Under the pieces are notes generated by a model. That model made no database searches. It saw only the letters and a program-made list of their open reading frames with translations, and was not told the DNA's origin. This document shows positions 61,100-64,000 of a stretch of 64,000 nt of DNA, piece by piece. Origin of the DNA: Prodigiosinella aquatilis (GTDB taxonomy: Bacteria > Pseudomonadota > Gammaproteobacteria > Enterobacterales > Enterobacteriaceae); the NCBI GenBank assembly GCA_030388725.1, contig CP128857.1, positions 930,001 to 994,000 on the forward strand, in the 5' to 3' direction. Numbering within the stretch: position 1 is the first letter of the stretch; each line of letters starts with the position of its first letter. The position numbers were made by a program, and so were the translations under genes.

Positions 61100-62491
61100 T
61101 CAGAAAGGTTTCAGGCTTAGTAAAGAAATGAGTGCGTCAATTGATGGCGCATTAGTTAAATTTTCCACAATATTAATTAACGTATTGCTGTTAGCTTGAA
61201 ATTGCTCACAGTTTGATAACGAACAACAGGTGATGAATTTATTACGAATGTCCTGCAAGTCGGTCGGATTTTCCGGCCAACCACGACCGAAGGCTGACTT
61301 AATAATTATCGGGGGATTTCCTTCTGGCATGATATGAAGTTCAAACTTGTCAAAACGTTCGAATTCAGGCTGCTCGCGTATTTCAACACGCTTTGCGAGG
61401 GCCATCACCTGCGGATCTTGCGCTGACTCGGCACTGAATTCGGCCGAGGTGGCTTTTCCCCGCAGAACGGCGTTGGCAATCACGTATCGGGCACTAAACT
61501 GGGCGTCAATCGCAGGGGTCTTCTCAGGCGCATAGTCCGCACCACATACCATGCGCATTGTAGGCGAAGCATTCAGCATGAGGCGGGTTTTGGGATCGGT
61601 TATTAACGTTTTAGGTAAATTAGTTTTAAGCAGGGTATCCGTCAGGGAAAGTAATATGCTGCAATGAGGATATAGTTTAAAACAGGTGGCTTCTTCACCT
61701 AAAAATTGCAAACCCAGTTTATGGGTTAATTGCGATAGATCGGGTTTTCCCGGCGCATACAAGTTGAAAAAACCGTTTTCACCGCACAGTACTCGTTTCG
61801 GACCACTTATCCCTTCCTGAGCTAGCATCGCTGCTTCCAGAGCATGGCGCGCCACTATTCCTTGGCTGATGCGAACTGCCAGCGTTTTATCTTGGTAGTG
61901 CTGAAAGGTCCCAATTCCGAAATCAAACGCCAGCCCAATAGCGGAAGTAAATGCTTCCCGGTTCAGCTTTAGCAGGCGTGCAGCAATGACCGTCCCCGAG
62001 AATAAACCGAGAATGTTTGAGTCAAAACCACGGTAGAAAAATCCATTGGCCTGAGCCGCAAGATTGATGCGCTGGCCAAAGTCCTGAGCGACCGCTAGTG
62101 CAGCGAGCATATCTAAACCGGATACCCCTGACAATTCACTGGCGGCCAATGCGACCGGAATATCCGATGAGCTGGGGTGCCAACCTGGCGATAACACGTC
62201 GCAATAGTCCAGCGATCTGGCTCTTACTGCATTAACAAAAGCGGCCTGCGGCGCCGCCAGACGCTCACTACTGCCCAAAATGTGTGCTTCGGTACAACCA
62301 CTCCAGCGGCGCGCTAATTTTAATGCTGCATCTACGCCGGTCTGGTTATAGCCAGCGGCCAGACAGCCAAGATTATCCAGCAGGCGTTTGCTTTGAAAAG
62401 CGAGCGCGGACGGGGGAACCATGCAGGCGTCAACGCATAAAGCAAAGTCAATCAACTCTTCAATTGGGTCTATTTTTATTTGAGCTAACAT
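61100..62491 (-). CDS. MmgE/PrpD-family protein
   Basis: Cytoplasmic protein of 463 residues. QSKRLLDNLGCLAAGYN, RSLDYCDVLSPGWHPSSSDI and the later CFKLYPHCSILLSLTD fit the MmgE/PrpD fold, whose members include 2-methylcitrate dehydratase, aconitate decarboxylase and iminodisuccinate epimerase. No prpBC genes are near, so methylcitrate use is unlikely. It lies 14 bases after an MFS exporter gene on the same strand, suggesting one operon for making and exporting, or taking up, a small dicarboxylate or tricarboxylate. The substrate is unknown. Confidence 0.85.
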   Translation of the reverse strand: MLAQIKIDPIEELIDFALCVDACMVPPSALAFQSKRLLDNLGCLAAGYNQTGVDAALKLARRWSGCTEAHILGSSERLAAPQAAFVNAVRARSLDYCDVLSPGWHPSSSDIPVALAASELSGVSGLDMLAALAVAQDFGQRINLAAQANGFFYRGFDSNILGLFSGTVIAARLLKLNREAFTSAIGLAFDFGIGTFQHYQDKTLAVRISQGIVARHALEAAMLAQEGISGPKRVLCGENGFFNLYAPGKPDLSQLTHKLGLQFLGEEATCFKLYPHCSILLSLTDTLLKTNLPKTLITDPKTRLMLNASPTMRMVCGADYAPEKTPAIDAQFSARYVIANAVLRGKATSAEFSAESAQDPQVMALAKRVEIREQPEFERFDKFELHIMPEGNPPIIIKSAFGRGWPENPTDLQDIRNKFITCCSLSNCEQFQANSNTLINIVENLTNAPSIDALISLLSLKPF

Positions 62492-62505
62492 AAAATTTCC
62501 TCTTC

Positions 62506-64000
62506 TTAATCTTGAGATTTACTTACCATGATTGGGTGTTGAATTGAGGAATGACGAAAGTGGGGATGGAGCATGACCAGTAGCCACACGGTCATGACTA
62601 AACTTACTGCGCCCGCCCACAGCATGGCGATGGAAAACCCGCTGGCAAATGCGTCACTGGTCATTTTTGCTAATGTAAAAGGTGGTAACGTAAGGTCGCC
62701 GATCAGTCGGTGATCAACAATTGCGGATTGAGCAATATCAAAAGATTGGGGAATATGGTTATCGTTTAACCGTTCACTCAACTGTTTAACCGCGCGTAGA
62801 CTCATTAACGTACCTAAAAGTGCAATTCCCAGAGTCATCCCTGTTTGCCTAAGTGCATTCATCAACGCCGAAGCCATTCCTGAACGCTGGGCAGGGACAC
62901 TGCGCATCACAAGTGCGCTAGTCGCCGGCATACCTAGCCCCATTCCCATACCCAGGACGGCTAAAAAGATTGCGGTGTTCAGGTAGTGACTGTCAGCCTG
63001 TAACTGAGCCAGCAGCAGCAGTCCAATGCCGACCAACCCGTATCCGGCAATGGCGAGACTGTTCACGCTGAATCTTGCTGACAACCGACCAAACGATGAA
63101 GCCATTATGGCCATTGCAATAAATTCGGGTGCCATCCTCCAGCCGGTTTCAATTGGACTCCAGCCTTGTGCTTGCTGCAAAAATAGAGAGACGAAGAACA
63201 CGCTGCTATAAGAAGAAAAACCCAGCACCGCAGAAGCCAGGTTATACCCGGTAAAATCTGTTTTGCGAAACAGAATTAGCGGAACCAGCGGGCGACTAAC
63301 CTTTGTTTCAACCCAGATGAACAAAGCAAACAGAATCAGTGCGCCCGATAGCGGCCAAGATGCCAAGGGGTTGTGCCATCCATATTGACCTGCCGAAATT
63401 AAGCCAAACGTCAGTAAGCCCAACCAGAGAATGCTAAGTGTCTGGCCGATGGGGTCGAGTGCCGCATGTTCAGGGTGCGAGCTTTCGATAAGTCCCCATG
63501 CTCCCAGTAAAAACGCGATGATACCTATTGGAATGTTGATGAGAAAGATGCTCGGCCATCCTGAGCTGTGAACCAAAATACCGCCTAATATCGGGCCTAC
63601 AACCAGTGACAAAGCATTGACGGAGGACCAGATACCAATCACCCGTATACGTTGCTGCTCCTCGGGAAATGCGTGCGTCAGCAGTGATAAAGCCCCAGGG
63701 ATTACGGCTGCCCCGGCGATCCCCTGTATCACTCGACCAATTAGCAGACCAGCGAGGCTACCAGCAAAGGCGCAGATAATGGAGCCCAGCGTGAACAGCA
63801 CAATGCCACCTAACCAAATTCGCTTGCGGCCAAACCTGTCTCCCAGTGGGCCTGATGAGAGGATCAATGCGGAGAGGCAAAGTGCGTAAGCGTCAACGAC
63901 CCACTGTAGACCGGACATACTGGTTTTAAGCGACTTGAGCATGGTGGGGAGTGCCACATTAACGATGCTGATGTCTAGTGAAGCCATAAAGGTCCCAAGA
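62506..64000 (-). CDS. DHA2-family MFS transporter (5' partial)
   Basis: Inner-membrane exporter of the EmrB/QacA group with 14 predicted helices. The frame is open to the window edge (LGTFMASLDISIVNVALPTM), so the true start is outside; about 498 codons are present. Motifs include GPLGDRFGRKRIWLGGIVLF and RVIQGIAGAAVIPGALSLL. It precedes the MmgE/PrpD gene by 14 bases on the minus strand. The substrate is not visible. Confidence 0.9.
   Translation of the reverse strand, partial: LGTFMASLDISIVNVALPTMLKSLKTSMSGLQWVVDAYALCLSALILSSGPLGDRFGRKRIWLGGIVLFTLGSIICAFAGSLAGLLIGRVIQGIAGAAVIPGALSLLTHAFPEEQQRIRVIGIWSSVNALSLVVGPILGGILVHSSGWPSIFLINIPIGIIAFLLGAWGLIESSHPEHAALDPIGQTLSILWLGLLTFGLISAGQYGWHNPLASWPLSGALILFALFIWVETKVSRPLVPLILFRKTDFTGYNLASAVLGFSSYSSVFFVSLFLQQAQGWSPIETGWRMAPEFIAMAIMASSFGRLSARFSVNSLAIAGYGLVGIGLLLLAQLQADSHYLNTAIFLAVLGMGMGLGMPATSALVMRSVPAQRSGMASALMNALRQTGMTLGIALLGTLMSLRAVKQLSERLNDNHIPQSFDIAQSAIVDHRLIGDLTLPPFTLAKMTSDAFASGFSIAMLWAGAVSLVMTVWLLVMLHPHFRHSSIQHPIMVSKSQD

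Noticed and set aside
1..64000. tRNA, rRNA genes or CRISPR arrays
   Set aside because: I looked for cloverleaf-like sequences, rRNA signature stretches and regularly spaced short repeats and saw none.

Overview
The window looks like a chromosomal segment of a plant-associated enterobacterium, most likely Pectobacteriaceae (Dickeya/Pectobacterium/Brenneria/Lonsdalea group). The evidence is a set of enterobacterial housekeeping genes (crr-ptsI-ptsH, cysK, cysZ, zipA, ubiK, ribB behind an FMN riboswitch, alkB, queF), an oligogalacturonide-type GPH transporter, a decayed rhamnogalacturonate lyase gene, and several hexuronate and sugar-acid catabolic genes. These are assignments by recognising protein families; no database search was run.

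Layout. 1-3.2 kb: an idonate/ketogluconate operon (5' end outside the window). 3.5-8.9 kb: macAB-type exporter divergent from a CpxRA-like two-component system. 8.9-14 kb: PTS general genes, cysK and cysZ on the minus strand, then zipA on plus. zipA is not followed by ligA but by a perfect inverted repeat and a yjeH-type exporter, ubiK, and riboswitch-ribB, so a rearrangement junction lies here. 17.8-23.3 kb: tehB, class I fumarase, a LysR/PACE efflux pair and alkB. 23.5-35 kb: a large sugar-acid island (manD/rspA, rspB, MFS, dlgD/yiaK, yiaL-like, ydfI-like, uxaC, togT-like, rspR, ydfZ). Together these can turn hexuronates and L-gulonate into D-fructuronate, D-mannonate and finally 2-keto-3-deoxygluconate. 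35.3-41.2 kb: a LacI-regulated ABC sugar importer operon with a metallo-beta-lactamase-fold hydrolase and a visible LacI-type operator. 41.5-45.3 kb: mdtG, a small CRP-controlled gene that resembles azuC, and a dmlA/dmlR-like pair.

45.5-64 kb is the plastic part. It holds queF, a queuosine-precursor transporter with an extra N-terminal domain, and a phage-repressor-like regulator split by one in-frame stop. An intact IS50/Tn5-like element with a 9-bp target duplication follows, then a rhamnogalacturonate lyase remnant, an inverted partial duplication of the transporter locus, and debris of IS3 and IS110 elements.

Among these lies a compact anaerobic redox cassette: a NemR/AcuR-like TetR regulator, a pyruvate formate-lyase homologue, a 1004-residue three-domain flavoprotein (old-yellow-enzyme, FMN-binding and fumarate-reductase-type domains) and a cytoplasmic ApbE flavin transferase. 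It is followed by a damaged IS66 element, then an MmgE/PrpD-family gene and a 14-helix-type MFS exporter that runs off the window. The cassette is the best candidate for a less-described system: a soluble NADH-driven reductase of fumarate or another alpha,beta-unsaturated acid coupled to pyruvate cleavage.
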